Shown here: positions 43,209 to 52,278 of the stretch, one piece after another
How positions within the stretch are numbered: the first letter of the stretch is position 1
Layout of the letters: every line of letters starts with the position of its first letter
Origin: Desulfopila_A sp964446655
GTDB lineage: Bacteria; Desulfobacterota; Desulfobulbia; Desulfobulbales; Desulfocapsaceae
DNA: 64,000 nucleotides
Reading direction: 5' to 3'
Assembly (NCBI GenBank): GCA_964446655.1
Contig: CAYUPL010000012.1
Coordinates: 1-64,000 of the forward strand
The notes under the pieces: model-generated
Databases searched by the model: none
What the model was told of the DNA's origin: nothing
Seen by the model: only the letters and a program-made list of their open reading frames with translations
Translations under genes and position numbers: made by a program

Positions 43209-43700
43209 ATGAAAGTTAGAGATATAATGGAACCTTTGACGGACTGGCTGACCCCGGAGATGACGCTGCATGAGGCGATACGGGTTATGAACCGGGCCAA
43301 ACGGGGGCATGGTCTGTCGGTGAACGCTATTGTGGTGCTTGACGGATTGATGAAAATAGCCGGTATCGTATCGACAACAGATATTCTGCGGGCAATAATG
43401 CCGGCGGAAATGTTTCTCGATGATGAGTTAAACCAAAATACCCTGGATAATCTGCGGCACAGTCGTATCGAGAAGATCAGGCAGGTGCATGTTTCCTCGA
43501 TAATGACGGAAGATGTCAGAGTAATTCGCAGTGATGACTCAATAATGCGGTGTGCGGATGTCCTGCTGGTAGAACAGCTTCGCAGATTGCCTGTTGTCGC
43601 CATGGATGGAATAGTGGTCGGCACGGTGTACCTGCGTGATGTCTATAATAAGATCACGGAACTTCTATGTGAGACGGAACCCCATGCACTGGCATCATGA
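43209..43700 (+). CDS. CBS-domain pair protein
   Basis: 163-residue cytoplasmic protein made of two CBS motifs (about residues 5-60 and 95-155). The first ends IAGIVSTTDILRAIM, and the second has HVSSIMTEDVRVIRSDDSI and RRLPVVAMDGIVVGTVYLRD. Such pairs bind adenine nucleotides and act as energy sensors, though the partner is unknown. The start at 43209 has GGGAGG just upstream; a longer frame that begins inside the MITE-like element is an artefact of that insertion. The promoter may be supplied or altered by the element. Confidence 0.85.
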   Translation: MKVRDIMEPLTDWLTPEMTLHEAIRVMNRAKRGHGLSVNAIVVLDGLMKIAGIVSTTDILRAIMPAEMFLDDELNQNTLDNLRHSRIEKIRQVHVSSIMTEDVRVIRSDDSIMRCADVLLVEQLRRLPVVAMDGIVVGTVYLRDVYNKITELLCETEPHALAS

Positions 43701-43782
43701 GAAAAGAGCTTGATACGGCCCCAGAGGCGCCTGCCTGCCGGAAAGACAAGGAAGAAGAGAGTGCAAACATTTCTCTTTTATA

Positions 43783-45204
43783 TCAGTTTTCGTTGGACGA
43801 GATGGTGTCCCGAACCTCGATAAGACGTTTTGCATCGATGCCGTGCCGTTTCATTCTGTTCCACACGGTTACCCGGGAAACACCGAGCAGGTCGGCTGCC
43901 TTGGACTGATTACCCCCTGTTTTTTTCAATACCTCGAGCAATTCGCGCTTTTCGATCTCCTGCATATTGAAGGAGCTTTTTCGTGGGGGCTGAGATGTCT
44001 GTGTCGCAGGACGTCGCGGTTTGTAAATAGTCTCAGGCAGGTGGTGGGGCTGAATAACCGCTTCATGACAGGTTACCATGGCATATTCGAAGGCGCCTTT
44101 CAGCTCTCGGACATTACCCGGCCAGGAGTGGTTCATCAGAACCTCCACCGTATCTTTGCTGATGCCCTTGATATGTTTGTCGTCCTTCAGAATCATCTTG
44201 GTAAGAAACGATTCGGCCAGCAGGGGAATATCTTCCACCCGGTGGCGCAGAGGGGGCAGAAAGATAGGAATGACGTTGATCCTGAAATAAAAATCCTTGC
44301 GGTAGTCGCCCTGCTCCACCAGCTGCATCAGATCCTGGTTTGTTGCGGAAATGATGCGGACGTCGGTGCGAATGGGACTGCTGCTGCCAACCCGCTCAAT
44401 CACCTTCTCCTCCAGTACACGCAACAATTTGGTCTGGGTAGAAATGGGCAGATCGCCTATTTCATCAAGGAAAATGTCTCCCTCATTGGCCTTTTCAAAG
44501 CGACCGATCCGGTCTTTATAGGCGCCGGTATAGGCGCCGCGGACATGGCCGAACAGCTCACTTTCGAGCAATGATTCCGTCAGGGCGGCACAGTTGACTT
44601 TGACAAAGGGTTTGTCCCGGCGCAGCCCGATGTCATGGATCGCCCGACTGACCAGTTCTTTGCCGGTACCGCTTTCACCATAGATTATTACCGGGGCATG
44701 GGAGCCGGCCGCGTTTCTGATCATATCAAAAACCTGATGCATCCGGGCCGAAACACCGACGATGCCCTGAAAATGATCTCCCGAGCGAAGATGCCGGCGA
44801 TAGGCTTCAATCTGGTTGTCTTTTTCGGCGAGGTCGGAGATGTCGGCAATGGTTCCCACCGCGCCCAGGACGGTATTATCGGCTGCTCTGAGGATGGCCC
44901 CGTTTTTCAAGGCTTGAAAAACGGTACCGTCTTTTTTACGGATGGTGCATTGGCGCTGCTCAACTTCGCCGTGACGAAAAAGAGCGCACCAGCCCTCGGA
45001 ACCGTTCCGACGGGCTTCATCGCAGATGTCGCACTGCAGAATGCGGCAGGATTTGCCGATGATTTCATCCCTGCTGTACCCGGTTATCTCCTCGAAGGCT
45101 TTGTTGACGGAGACAATGGCGCCTTGCGTGTTGACAATCATGATGCCGTCACGAATGGTATCCACCACGGTTTTCCAGTATCCGTCAAGCTCCCGTCCGA
45201 TCAT
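43783..45204 (-). CDS. Sigma-54-dependent transcriptional activator with PAS domain
   Basis: 473 residues. An N-terminal PAS domain (about 8-125) contains a Cys-rich insert (CRILQCDICDEARRNGSEG with a further Cys after), which may bind metal or a cluster and sense redox. The AAA+ domain (about 145-375) has Walker A GESGTGKE, the sigma-54 contact loop GAYTGA (variant of GAFTGA) and GDIFLDEIGDLP. A Fis-type helix-turn-helix closes the protein (KTGGNQSKAADLLGVSRVTV). It is divergent from the Hdr/MetVF operon, whose leader has a good -24/-12 promoter, so it is the probable regulator. AGGAG ribosome site. Confidence 0.93.
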   Translation of the reverse strand: MIGRELDGYWKTVVDTIRDGIMIVNTQGAIVSVNKAFEEITGYSRDEIIGKSCRILQCDICDEARRNGSEGWCALFRHGEVEQRQCTIRKKDGTVFQALKNGAILRAADNTVLGAVGTIADISDLAEKDNQIEAYRRHLRSGDHFQGIVGVSARMHQVFDMIRNAAGSHAPVIIYGESGTGKELVSRAIHDIGLRRDKPFVKVNCAALTESLLESELFGHVRGAYTGAYKDRIGRFEKANEGDIFLDEIGDLPISTQTKLLRVLEEKVIERVGSSSPIRTDVRIISATNQDLMQLVEQGDYRKDFYFRINVIPIFLPPLRHRVEDIPLLAESFLTKMILKDDKHIKGISKDTVEVLMNHSWPGNVRELKGAFEYAMVTCHEAVIQPHHLPETIYKPRRPATQTSQPPRKSSFNMQEIEKRELLEVLKKTGGNQSKAADLLGVSRVTVWNRMKRHGIDAKRLIEVRDTISSNEN

Positions 45205-45214
45205 TAATCACTCC

Positions 45215-45229
45215 TGTTAAGGCTTAACA
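45215..45229. promoter_or_regulatory. Palindrome in the leader of the sigma-54 activator gene
   Basis: TGTTAAG-G-CTTAACA, a perfect 7-1-7 inverted repeat 11-25 bases upstream of the activator's start codon. It could be an autoregulatory site. It differs from the palindrome at 45293. Confidence 0.4.
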
Positions 45230-45292
45230 TCTGTAAAGTAGAACACATTTAACAGTTTAACATTTTGTTGCCAACTGCAATAATTTTTCCTT

Positions 45293-45307
45293 TACCACAT
45301 TGTGGTA
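45293..45307. promoter_or_regulatory. Candidate upstream activator sequence
   Basis: TACCACA-T-TGTGGTA, a perfect 7-1-7 palindrome located 86-100 bases before the -24 element of the operon promoter. That is the usual distance for an enhancer site bound by a Fis-type activator. Confidence 0.6.
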
Positions 45308-45392
45308 TTTGACGCTGGAGTGGGTGTTTAAGTGACTTGATATTAAGTGAAAATTAATTCTTATGAAGAGTTTAAATATTTCTGATTTCGGC

Positions 45393-45409
45393 TTGGCGCA
45401 GTTGTTGCT
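45393..45409 (+). promoter_or_regulatory. Sigma-54 (-24/-12) promoter of the Hdr/MetVF operon
   Basis: TTGGCGCA-GTTG-TTGCT matches the consensus TTGGCACG-N4-TTGCW with the invariant GG and GC at the correct 10-base spacing. The predicted start of transcription is near 45420, and the first gene starts at 45451. Confidence 0.8.
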
Positions 45410-45450
45410 CAACACAGCAGTTGAACACTTTTTCGGGAGCATGGTAATCG

Positions 45451-45690
45451 ATGGAAAATATCGGAAAAATAATTGATTTCAGGGATTCACTTTCCTCTAT
45501 ATCTCTGTTAAAGGTGACACAGGTATTTGGAAAAATGAGCCCTTTTGAAATTTTGGAGATACGAGGGGCTGATCCCGAAATCCAGCAGGATCTTTTTAAA
45601 GTTCTGCCCAGTGCGGCATACGAAATCGTTGACGACGATGCTGCTGATGAAGAGGATCTCCATCGACTACGAATTCGTAAACGGTGGTAA
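45451..45690 (+). CDS. Small TusA-like-fold protein heading the Hdr operon
   Basis: 79 residues. The pattern (IIDFRDSLSSISLLKVTQVF, GKMSPFEILEIRGADPEIQQ and then DLFKVLPSAAYEIVDDD) looks like the TusA/SirA fold. The Cys-Pro-x-Pro motif that carries sulfur in TusA is absent: the expected position reads SISLL. It is thus not a sulfur carrier by the known mechanism. As the first gene after the sigma-54 promoter and 83 bases before the HdrCB-type gene, it may be an accessory or assembly factor for that complex. The fold assignment is by eye. Confidence 0.55.
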   Translation: MENIGKIIDFRDSLSSISLLKVTQVFGKMSPFEILEIRGADPEIQQDLFKVLPSAAYEIVDDDAADEEDLHRLRIRKRW

Positions 45691-45773
45691 GCACCCGGCT
45701 GTTAAAGGCGTTGTCTCACGGAGACAGCTGAACCAGAGACCAAAACGTGTACAGGATAAAAAGGACGAAATCA

Positions 45774-47096
45774 ATGGCAGAGAGCAGTATTACAATCAAA
45801 GGGAAAAAAAAGGGTTCCTTCATGGACAAGGTCAAGGAGATTTTGCCCGAAGGCGGTAATCTGAACCTGTGTCTTACATGTGGCGCCTGTTCTTCCGGGT
45901 GTCCGGCATCCGGACTTGAGGATATGGATCCACGAAAATTCCTGCGTATGTGCGCCATGGGATTGGATGAGGAGGCAACCGGGTCTCCCTGGGTCTGGAT
46001 GTGTACCATGTGCCAGCGCTGTATTTATGTCTGTCCCATGAAAATAGACATTCCGCAGCTGGTCTTTAATGCCAGGGCGACCTGGCCCCGCGACGAGCGC
46101 CCCAAGGGTATCCGTGAGTCCTGTGATATGGCACTCCGCAATGATTCCACCAGCGCCATGGGAACGGCACCTGATGATTTTATCTTTGTTGTAGAAGATG
46201 TCCTGGCGGAATACCAGGAAGCGCAGCCGGAATTTAAGGATATGGTCGCCCCTATCGACAAACCCGGCGCCCATTTTTTTCTCAACCAGAATTCCAGAGA
46301 ACCGGTAACCGAACCGGATGAACTTGTACCCCTGTGGAAAATTCTTCATCTGGCCGGAGTAGACTGGACCTACGGCAGCAAGGGCTGGGCTGCGGAGAAT
46401 TACTGCCTCTTTTTGGCGGATAATGACTGCTGGGAGCATGTCACCCGGGTTTCGGCCAACCAGGCCGATTACCTCGGCTGTAAGGTCTTTCTCAATACGG
46501 AATGAGGCCACATCACATTCGCAGTCCGGGCCGGACTGAAAAAATTTGGTATCGAGCACAACTTTGAAGTCGCATCAATTTACCAGTATTACGCTAAATG
46601 GATCCGTGAGGGTCGCTTGAAGGTGACTTCCGAATGGAACAGGGAGCGTAAGATAAAGTTCACTATCCAGGATCCCTGCCAGATCATCCGCAAGGGCTAT
46701 GGCGATGCCGTGGCCGAAGATCTGCGTTATGTCGTCAAGATGGTGGTCGGCGAGGAAAACGTGATAGAAATGACCCCCAATAAGTCCAACAACTACTGTT
46801 GCGGCGGCGGCGGCGGCTTTCTCCAGTCGGGTTATACTGAAGAGCGCCGTGCCTACGGTAAGTTCAAGTTTGACCAGATACTAGCCACGGGCGCCGATTA
46901 TTGTATCACCGGGTGTCATAATTGCCACGCTCAGGTCCATGACATCGGCCATCATTTTGGCGGGACCTACAATACCGTGCATCTCTGGACCCTTATCTGT
47001 CTGTCCCTGGGTGTATTAGGACCCAATGAACGGACGTATCTTGGTGATGATCTCAAGGATGTCGATGTCTTTCATCCTGAAACCGCTCTTTTTTAA
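45774..47096 (+). CDS. HdrC-HdrB-type fusion protein, predicted selenoprotein
   Basis: One reading frame of 440 residues with an in-frame UGA at codon 244 (46503-46505). The N-terminal HdrC-like part has two 4Fe-4S motifs, Cys33/36/39/43 and Cys77/80/83/87. The C-terminal part has an HdrB/HdrD-type CCG domain: Cys302, then CCGGGGG at 342-348 and CHNC at 381-384. The UGA sits in NTE-U-GH where related proteins have ECGH, and a SECIS-like hairpin follows at the correct distance, so selenocysteine at a cluster-binding or catalytic position is likely. Start chosen at 45774 (AAGGA site). The alternative is a nonsense-mutated gene; the unbroken conserved sequence on both sides argues against it. 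It transfers electrons within the Hdr-MetVF complex. Confidence 0.82.
46522..46538 (+). promoter_or_regulatory. SECIS-like hairpin
   Basis: CAGTCC-GGGCC-GGACTG forms a 6-bp stem (7 bp with a 3-base loop) with a G at the first loop position. The loop starts 22 bases after the UGA, inside the 16-37 base range described for bacterial SECIS elements. Confidence 0.7.
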
Positions 47097-47146
47097 AGCA
47101 CGGGAAACTGCTAACCGACATCTCTGACTTGGAGGAAATATTCGTC

Positions 47147-48019
47147 ATGAGTTTTCAAAAAAAATTGTCATCCAATGATTTTGTAGTGCTGGCCGAAATG
47201 CATACTCCCAAAGGAGTTAATATTGCCAGACTGGTTAACGACGCTCGACGTATAAAAGGAAGGGTCGATGCCATCGTTGTTCCTGATATGGACAACGGTA
47301 TTGTCAGGATGAGTGCCCTGGCCGGTGGTGTGCTGATGCGCCAGGAAGGTATTGAAACCATCATTCACATGTATTGCAGGGACCGGAACCGGCTTGCGCT
47401 GCAGGGCGATGCCATGGCCGCTCATGTCCTGGGCATCAACAACATCGTTGTGGTTCACAGCGAAGATATGAGCCAGAGTGATCACCGCGAGGCTCAGACC
47501 GTCACCGACATTGACGAGGTAGAGCTTCTCGGCGCCATCAAGATGCTTGCCGCGGGGAAAGATATGGAGGGTTTTGAGCTGGACGGTATCCCCAGCTTCA
47601 CCTGTGGTTGTAGCATTGCTCCCTATGAAAATCCGAAAGAGCTGGATAAAGAGATTGAGCTTGCTGGCAAGAAGGTGGAGGCCGGTGCATCTTTTGTTAT
47701 CACTCCGCCCGTTTTCAATCTGGATGATTTTTCATCATTTCTGGAAAAAGCCAAAGTGCTGGCTGTACCGATTATTCCCACGGTTTTTCTGATTAAGTCG
47801 CTGGCGATAGCGCAATATATTGCCAACAGTGAGCCGGGTGCCGACATCTCCGATGATTTGATCCGCCGGATCAGGAAGGCCCCGGATCGGGAGCTCGAGG
47901 GTATCAAAATAGCGGGGGAGACAATCGCGGCAATGAAGCGCATGGTGGGTGGTGTTAAGGTCCAGACCCTGGGCTGGGAGCATAAGCTTCCCGAGATACT
48001 CGATGTTGCGGGAGTCTGA
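47147..48019 (+). CDS. MetF-like methylene-tetrahydrofolate reductase paralogue
   Basis: 290-residue TIM-barrel protein of the MetF family, one of two in this operon. The start at 47147 has GGAGG about 11 bases upstream. It has VVLAEMHTPKG (catalytic Glu position), CRDRNRLALQGDAMAAHVLG, the NNIVVVHSEDMSQSD loop where MetF has its flavin-contacting Asp, FTCGCSIAPYENP and a C-terminal GWEHKLPEIL. It is about as divergent from the second copy as one would expect of a paralogue with its own role. It may bind a different pterin or act structurally. It lies between the HdrCB-type gene and HdrA. Confidence 0.8.
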   Translation: MSFQKKLSSNDFVVLAEMHTPKGVNIARLVNDARRIKGRVDAIVVPDMDNGIVRMSALAGGVLMRQEGIETIIHMYCRDRNRLALQGDAMAAHVLGINNIVVVHSEDMSQSDHREAQTVTDIDEVELLGAIKMLAAGKDMEGFELDGIPSFTCGCSIAPYENPKELDKEIELAGKKVEAGASFVITPPVFNLDDFSSFLEKAKVLAVPIIPTVFLIKSLAIAQYIANSEPGADISDDLIRRIRKAPDRELEGIKIAGETIAAMKRMVGGVKVQTLGWEHKLPEILDVAGV

Positions 48020-48088
48020 TTGTTTTTCCGGAAAAACGACTATACGGGATGAAGTGCGCCCATTTAATCAGTGAATGAGAAGGTAGAA

Positions 48089-51000
48089 ATGCAGAATACA
48101 AAAGAACTTCCAACCAGTAATAAAGTGCTTGTTATAGGCGGCGGTCTTGGCGGTATTCGTACCGCCCTCGATCTTGCCGAAGCTGAAAAGGATGTGATTC
48201 TGGTTGACAAGTCCTATAATATTGGCGGATTGATGACCCAGTTGGATCGGACCTTTCCCACCAATAACTGCGACTTGTGTACGTTGTCACCGAATTTGTC
48301 GGAAGGTGGCAGGCAGAAGCACATTGAGCTTGAGGCAATGACAACAGTGACCGGTATAACAGGGGAGAAGGGGAACTTCAAAGCAACCCTGCGCACCGAG
48401 CCGCGCTATATTAACCTCGACAAATGTACGGCATGCGGAGAATGCTATAAACAGTTTCCCCAGTGGGTTCGTTTTACCCCGGGACTGGATCATCGCGCTC
48501 CAACCTGTATGCGCTATCCTCAGGCGATTCCGCAGGCCTATTCCATCGATCTGGCAAAGTGTGATGATGTTGAAGCACTTGTCAACGTGTGCCCGGCAGG
48601 AGCTATTCAACTCGATGATATCGGCAGAAACCGTGAAGTTCGCTGCGGTTCCGTTGTTCTGGCCATGGGGGCGGATCTTTTCGACCCGAGTCATCTCGAT
48701 TATCTTGCCTATGCGACACAGCCCGATGTGGTAACGAGTCTGGAGTATGAACGAATCCTTTCGGCGTCGGGACCAACCCAGGGACAGCTTATTCGGCCGT
48801 CCAACAGGCAACAGCCCAAAAAAATAGCCTGGATCCAGTGCATCGGTTCACGCGGAATTCAAAAAGGAGCAGGGTCGCATTGTTCCAGTGCCTGTTGCAT
48901 GTTTGCTCTGAAGGAGGCCATCGTTACTAAGGAGCGCTTCGGGGAGAACATTGAAACAACCATCTTTTATATGGATATGCGGACCTTCGGTAAGGATTAT
49001 GAGCTGTATTATCAGCGGGCCAGGGATGAGTTTGGGGTTCGCTTTATTCATAGTCGGCCTCACTCCATTTTGCAGGAAGAGGGGGAAAAAGACCTGAAAC
49101 TCTCCTATACTCTGGAGGGTAACTCCAGCCAGATAACGGAAGAGTTTGATATGGTGGTTCTTGCCACCGGCTTTAAAGTCAGTGAAGAGAGCCGGGAGCT
49201 TCTGCAGAAACTGGGCCTGGAAACCAACAGCAGTAATTTTCCGACGACTCCCGGTTTCAATGCCGTGGTTACTTCACGTCCGGGTGTTTATGTCTGCGGC
49301 ACCTTACAGGAGCCCAAGGATATTCCCGAGACCATGGTGCAGGCCAGTGCCGCCGCCTGTATGGCGGCCAAGGATATTGTATCGACTCCCCTAACGGAAG
49401 ACGAGTTTGAAATGTTGCCGCCGGAAAGAGATATCAGCGGAGAAGAGGCCAGAGTTGGTGTCTTCATCTGTGATTGCGGTGTAAACATCGGTGCCGTGGC
49501 GGATGTCGAGGAACTTGTACGTTTCGCCGAGCAGCTGCCTGGAGTGGCGGTTGCCGCCGCCAAGGGTCATGGCTGCAGCCGTGAATCCATGGAACAGATC
49601 AAGGCCGCCATTGTTGAGGAGGGCCTCAATCGTGTTGTGGTGGCGGCATGTTCGCCCAGGACCCATGAAGCCAAGTTTCAGGATCTTATCCGTCAGGCCG
49701 GTTTAAATAAATACCTGCTGGAGATGGCCAATATCCGGGATCAGTCCACCTGGGTACATGGTGGCAACCCGCAAGCGGCAACAGAAAAGTCGAAGGAACT
49801 TATCCACATGGCCGTTGGTGCGGTGATAGCCTCCAAGCCGCTTTACGAACACAGCCTGCCGATGAATAAAGATGTTCTGGTGGTGGGTGGTGGAGTAACC
49901 GGTATGACCTCGGCGCTTGAACTTGCTGATCAGGGTTTTAAAGTGTATCTGGCGGAAAAAACGGCATCTCTGGGAGGTGTCGCCAAATCGCTGCATAAAA
50001 CACTGGAAGGCGATGACGTCACGGCTCTGGTTGAAGATCTGCTTTGTCGTACTAAAGCGCATGAGAAGATAGAAGTGATTACCGGTGCGCTCATTGTAGA
50101 TCACAACGGCATGCCCGGTTTGTTCACTACCGGAATGCAGGTGGGCAAGCAGATGTTTTATCGCCGCATCGAACATGGTGTCACCATTATGGCGACGGGG
50201 GCATTGCCGAATCGGCCCGCCAAGTATCTCCTGGGAGAAAATGACAGCGTCGGTACCCAGATTGATTTGCAGGCCATCCTGGAAGAGGACCGACAGAAGG
50301 CTCAGTCTTGGGAGAATGTGGTGATGGTGCAATGCGTCGGCTCCCGTGACGAAGACAATCCCAACTGCTCCCGGATCTGTTGTCAGAGCGCCATTAAAAA
50401 CGGTCTGCGCCTTCTAGAAGTCAATCCGGATGTGCGGGTTTTTGTGCTCTATCGCGATCTACGCACCTATGGTTTTCAGGAGGAGTATTATCAGAAGGCG
50501 CGGGAAAAAGGTATTATTTTCGTGCGCTATACCACGGACAATCCTCCGCTGGTCGAGGCGGCAGGTGATACGATCAATGTCCGCTTTACCGATCCCATTC
50601 TGGGAATGGATCTGACGGTGGCGGCTGATTATCTCTGCCTCAGTACCGGACTTGTGGCCGACAAGGATTCCACCGAGGAACTTGCCATGGTCTTCAAGTT
50701 GCAGCGCACTCATGACGGCTATTTTCTCGAAGATCATATCAAGCTGCGTCCGGTGGATATGGCCATGCCGGGCTTTTATGTCGCCGGTACGGCACATTCT
50801 CCTAAATCCATCCGCGAGAGTCTGGTGCAGGCACGTGCTGCGGCCTCACGGGCGCAGACATTGCTGGCCCGGGATTCGATTAATCTTGGTGCCGCTTCCG
50901 CCAGGGTGGATGGTGACAAATGCGCCGCCTGTCTCATCTGCGTCCGGGCCTGTCCCTTTGACGTCCCCTTTATTAACGCAGAGGGATATTCCGAGATTGA

Positions 51001-51136
51001 CCCGGCCCAGTGCCATGGATGCGGACTCTGTGCTTCTGAATGTCCTGCTAAGGCGATTCAGCTGATGCAGTTTGAAGATGATCGAATTCTTGCAAAAATC
51101 GAAGATTTGTTTGACAGGTTGGAGGCCAAGGCGTAA
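48089..51136 (+). CDS. Large HdrA-like FAD/iron-sulfur protein
   Basis: 1015 residues from ATG 48089; a GTG at 48071 is possible. HdrA is the flavin subunit that bifurcates or confurcates electrons. The N-terminal FAD site is LVIGGGLGGIRTALDLAEAE. It is followed by the HdrA-type NNCDLCTLSPNL, an inserted ferredoxin-like segment (CTACGECYKQFP, about residue 113), the IGSRG...HCSSACCMFALKEA region, a second FAD domain (VLVVGGGVTGMTSALELAD, about 594) and a second CVGSRD...CSRICCQ region. Two C-terminal 4Fe-4S motifs follow (CAACLICVRACP and CHGCGLCASECP, about 948-990). The double HdrA layout resembles the HdrA of acetogens. The stop overlaps the mvhD start by one base. Confidence 0.92.
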   Translation: MQNTKELPTSNKVLVIGGGLGGIRTALDLAEAEKDVILVDKSYNIGGLMTQLDRTFPTNNCDLCTLSPNLSEGGRQKHIELEAMTTVTGITGEKGNFKATLRTEPRYINLDKCTACGECYKQFPQWVRFTPGLDHRAPTCMRYPQAIPQAYSIDLAKCDDVEALVNVCPAGAIQLDDIGRNREVRCGSVVLAMGADLFDPSHLDYLAYATQPDVVTSLEYERILSASGPTQGQLIRPSNRQQPKKIAWIQCIGSRGIQKGAGSHCSSACCMFALKEAIVTKERFGENIETTIFYMDMRTFGKDYELYYQRARDEFGVRFIHSRPHSILQEEGEKDLKLSYTLEGNSSQITEEFDMVVLATGFKVSEESRELLQKLGLETNSSNFPTTPGFNAVVTSRPGVYVCGTLQEPKDIPETMVQASAAACMAAKDIVSTPLTEDEFEMLPPERDISGEEARVGVFICDCGVNIGAVADVEELVRFAEQLPGVAVAAAKGHGCSRESMEQIKAAIVEEGLNRVVVAACSPRTHEAKFQDLIRQAGLNKYLLEMANIRDQSTWVHGGNPQAATEKSKELIHMAVGAVIASKPLYEHSLPMNKDVLVVGGGVTGMTSALELADQGFKVYLAEKTASLGGVAKSLHKTLEGDDVTALVEDLLCRTKAHEKIEVITGALIVDHNGMPGLFTTGMQVGKQMFYRRIEHGVTIMATGALPNRPAKYLLGENDSVGTQIDLQAILEEDRQKAQSWENVVMVQCVGSRDEDNPNCSRICCQSAIKNGLRLLEVNPDVRVFVLYRDLRTYGFQEEYYQKAREKGIIFVRYTTDNPPLVEAAGDTINVRFTDPILGMDLTVAADYLCLSTGLVADKDSTEELAMVFKLQRTHDGYFLEDHIKLRPVDMAMPGFYVAGTAHSPKSIRESLVQARAAASRAQTLLARDSINLGAASARVDGDKCAACLICVRACPFDVPFINAEGYSEIDPAQCHGCGLCASECPAKAIQLMQFEDDRILAKIEDLFDRLEAKA

Positions 51137-51579
51137 TGGAAAATTTTGAACCGGTAATCGTGGCGTTCTGCTGCCACTACTGTGCATATACGGCGGCGGA
51201 CATGGCCGGCAGCCAGAGGCTGCCTTACCCCGCCAACGTGAAAATTATACGCATACCCTGCTCCGGCAAGGTGGATGCTCTGCATATCGTCAAGGCTTTT
51301 GAAAGAGGAGCCGATGGCGTCTATGTCGCCGGTTGCCTCGAGGGCGACTGTCATTTTAAAAACGGCAACAACAGAGCCGCCAGGCGAGTGACCTATGTGC
51401 AAAAGTATCTGGAGGAGATCGGTATTGAAAGTGAACGGCTGGAGATGGTGTATATGTCGGCCGGCATGGGATACCGTTTTGCCCAGGTTGCCACTGAGAT
51501 AACGGAAAAAATCCGTAAGCTCGGTCCAAGCCCGATTAAATCAGCCCTTGCCGGTCAGTCCGACAAAGTGGCCTGTTGA
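51136..51579 (+). CDS. MvhD/FrhD-like iron-sulfur protein
   Basis: 147-residue electron-transfer subunit that links HdrA to hydrogenase or another electron donor. The cluster ligands are in AFCCHYCAYTAADMAG and IRIPCSGKVD, and the second conserved region is GVYVAGCLEGDCHFKNGN. It has normal cysteines where some relatives carry selenocysteine. Its ATG uses the last base of the HdrA stop (TAATG), so the two are translated together. No hydrogenase genes lie in the window; the electron source in this complex is probably NAD(P)H or ferredoxin (inference). Confidence 0.92.
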   Translation: MENFEPVIVAFCCHYCAYTAADMAGSQRLPYPANVKIIRIPCSGKVDALHIVKAFERGADGVYVAGCLEGDCHFKNGNNRAARRVTYVQKYLEEIGIESERLEMVYMSAGMGYRFAQVATEITEKIRKLGPSPIKSALAGQSDKVAC

Positions 51580-51609
51580 TGGAAAATTCCAGAAGGAGAG
51601 TGAACCACA

Positions 51610-52278
51610 ATGATCACTGCTGAACGAAAACCTTTAGAAGAACTTATTGAGTACGTCAAGCCCTACAAGCGTATTCTTCTGCTTGGCTGCAACGAATGTG
51701 TTACGGTATGCGCCGCCGGGGGACGAAAAGAAGTGGGACTTCTGGCTTCCGGTCTGCAAATGGCCTTGTTGAAAAGCGGCAGTTCCATCGATATCAGACA
51801 GCACACCCTGGAAAGACAGTGTGACCCTGAATACGTCGAGGAGCTTGTACCCATGATTGACGGAGTTGAAGCGGTTATGTCCATGGCCTGTGGCTGCGGT
51901 GTGCAGCAGCTCGCCGGCAGATTCAAGGACAAACCGGTTTTTCCGGCAGTCAACACCAAGTTCATGGGAGCATCGGAACGTCAGGGAGTATGGGCGGAAA
52001 GATGCCAGGGCTGCGGTGACTGCATGCTTGGCCAGACCGGTGGTATCTGTCCCATTGCCCGATGCGCCAAACAGCTGATGAACGGTCCCTGTGGCGGTTC
52101 CGCCGGTGGTCGTTGCGAGATCGGTGACGATGTGGACTGTGCCTGGCAGTTGATCTGGGACCGCCTCAAAGCACTTGGCCGTGAAGAGAGCTTTGTTGAA
52201 ATTACGCCTGCAAAGGATTGGAGATCCGGTGGGGGCAGTGGACCGCGAAAGATAATTAGAGAGGATTTAGCAGAATGA
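51610..52278 (+). CDS. MetV-like subunit of methylene-tetrahydrofolate reductase
   Basis: 222-residue iron-sulfur/zinc partner of MetF in the Wood-Ljungdahl pathway. Conserved Cys motifs include LLGCNECVTVCAAGG (about 26), SMACGCGVQQLAG (about 94) and RCQGCGDCMLGQTGGICPI followed by CAKQLMNGPCGGSAGGRCE (about 135-178). That long Cys-rich tail is the hallmark of MetV. Full length. It overlaps metF by four bases. Confidence 0.92.
   Translation: MITAERKPLEELIEYVKPYKRILLLGCNECVTVCAAGGRKEVGLLASGLQMALLKSGSSIDIRQHTLERQCDPEYVEELVPMIDGVEAVMSMACGCGVQQLAGRFKDKPVFPAVNTKFMGASERQGVWAERCQGCGDCMLGQTGGICPIARCAKQLMNGPCGGSAGGRCEIGDDVDCAWQLIWDRLKALGREESFVEITPAKDWRSGGGSGPRKIIREDLAE

Noticed and set aside
46503..46505. 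Nonsense mutation splitting the HdrCB-type gene
   Set aside because: Both sides stay conserved, the UGA replaces a family cysteine and a SECIS-like hairpin follows. Selenocysteine explains this better than decay, although it is not proven.
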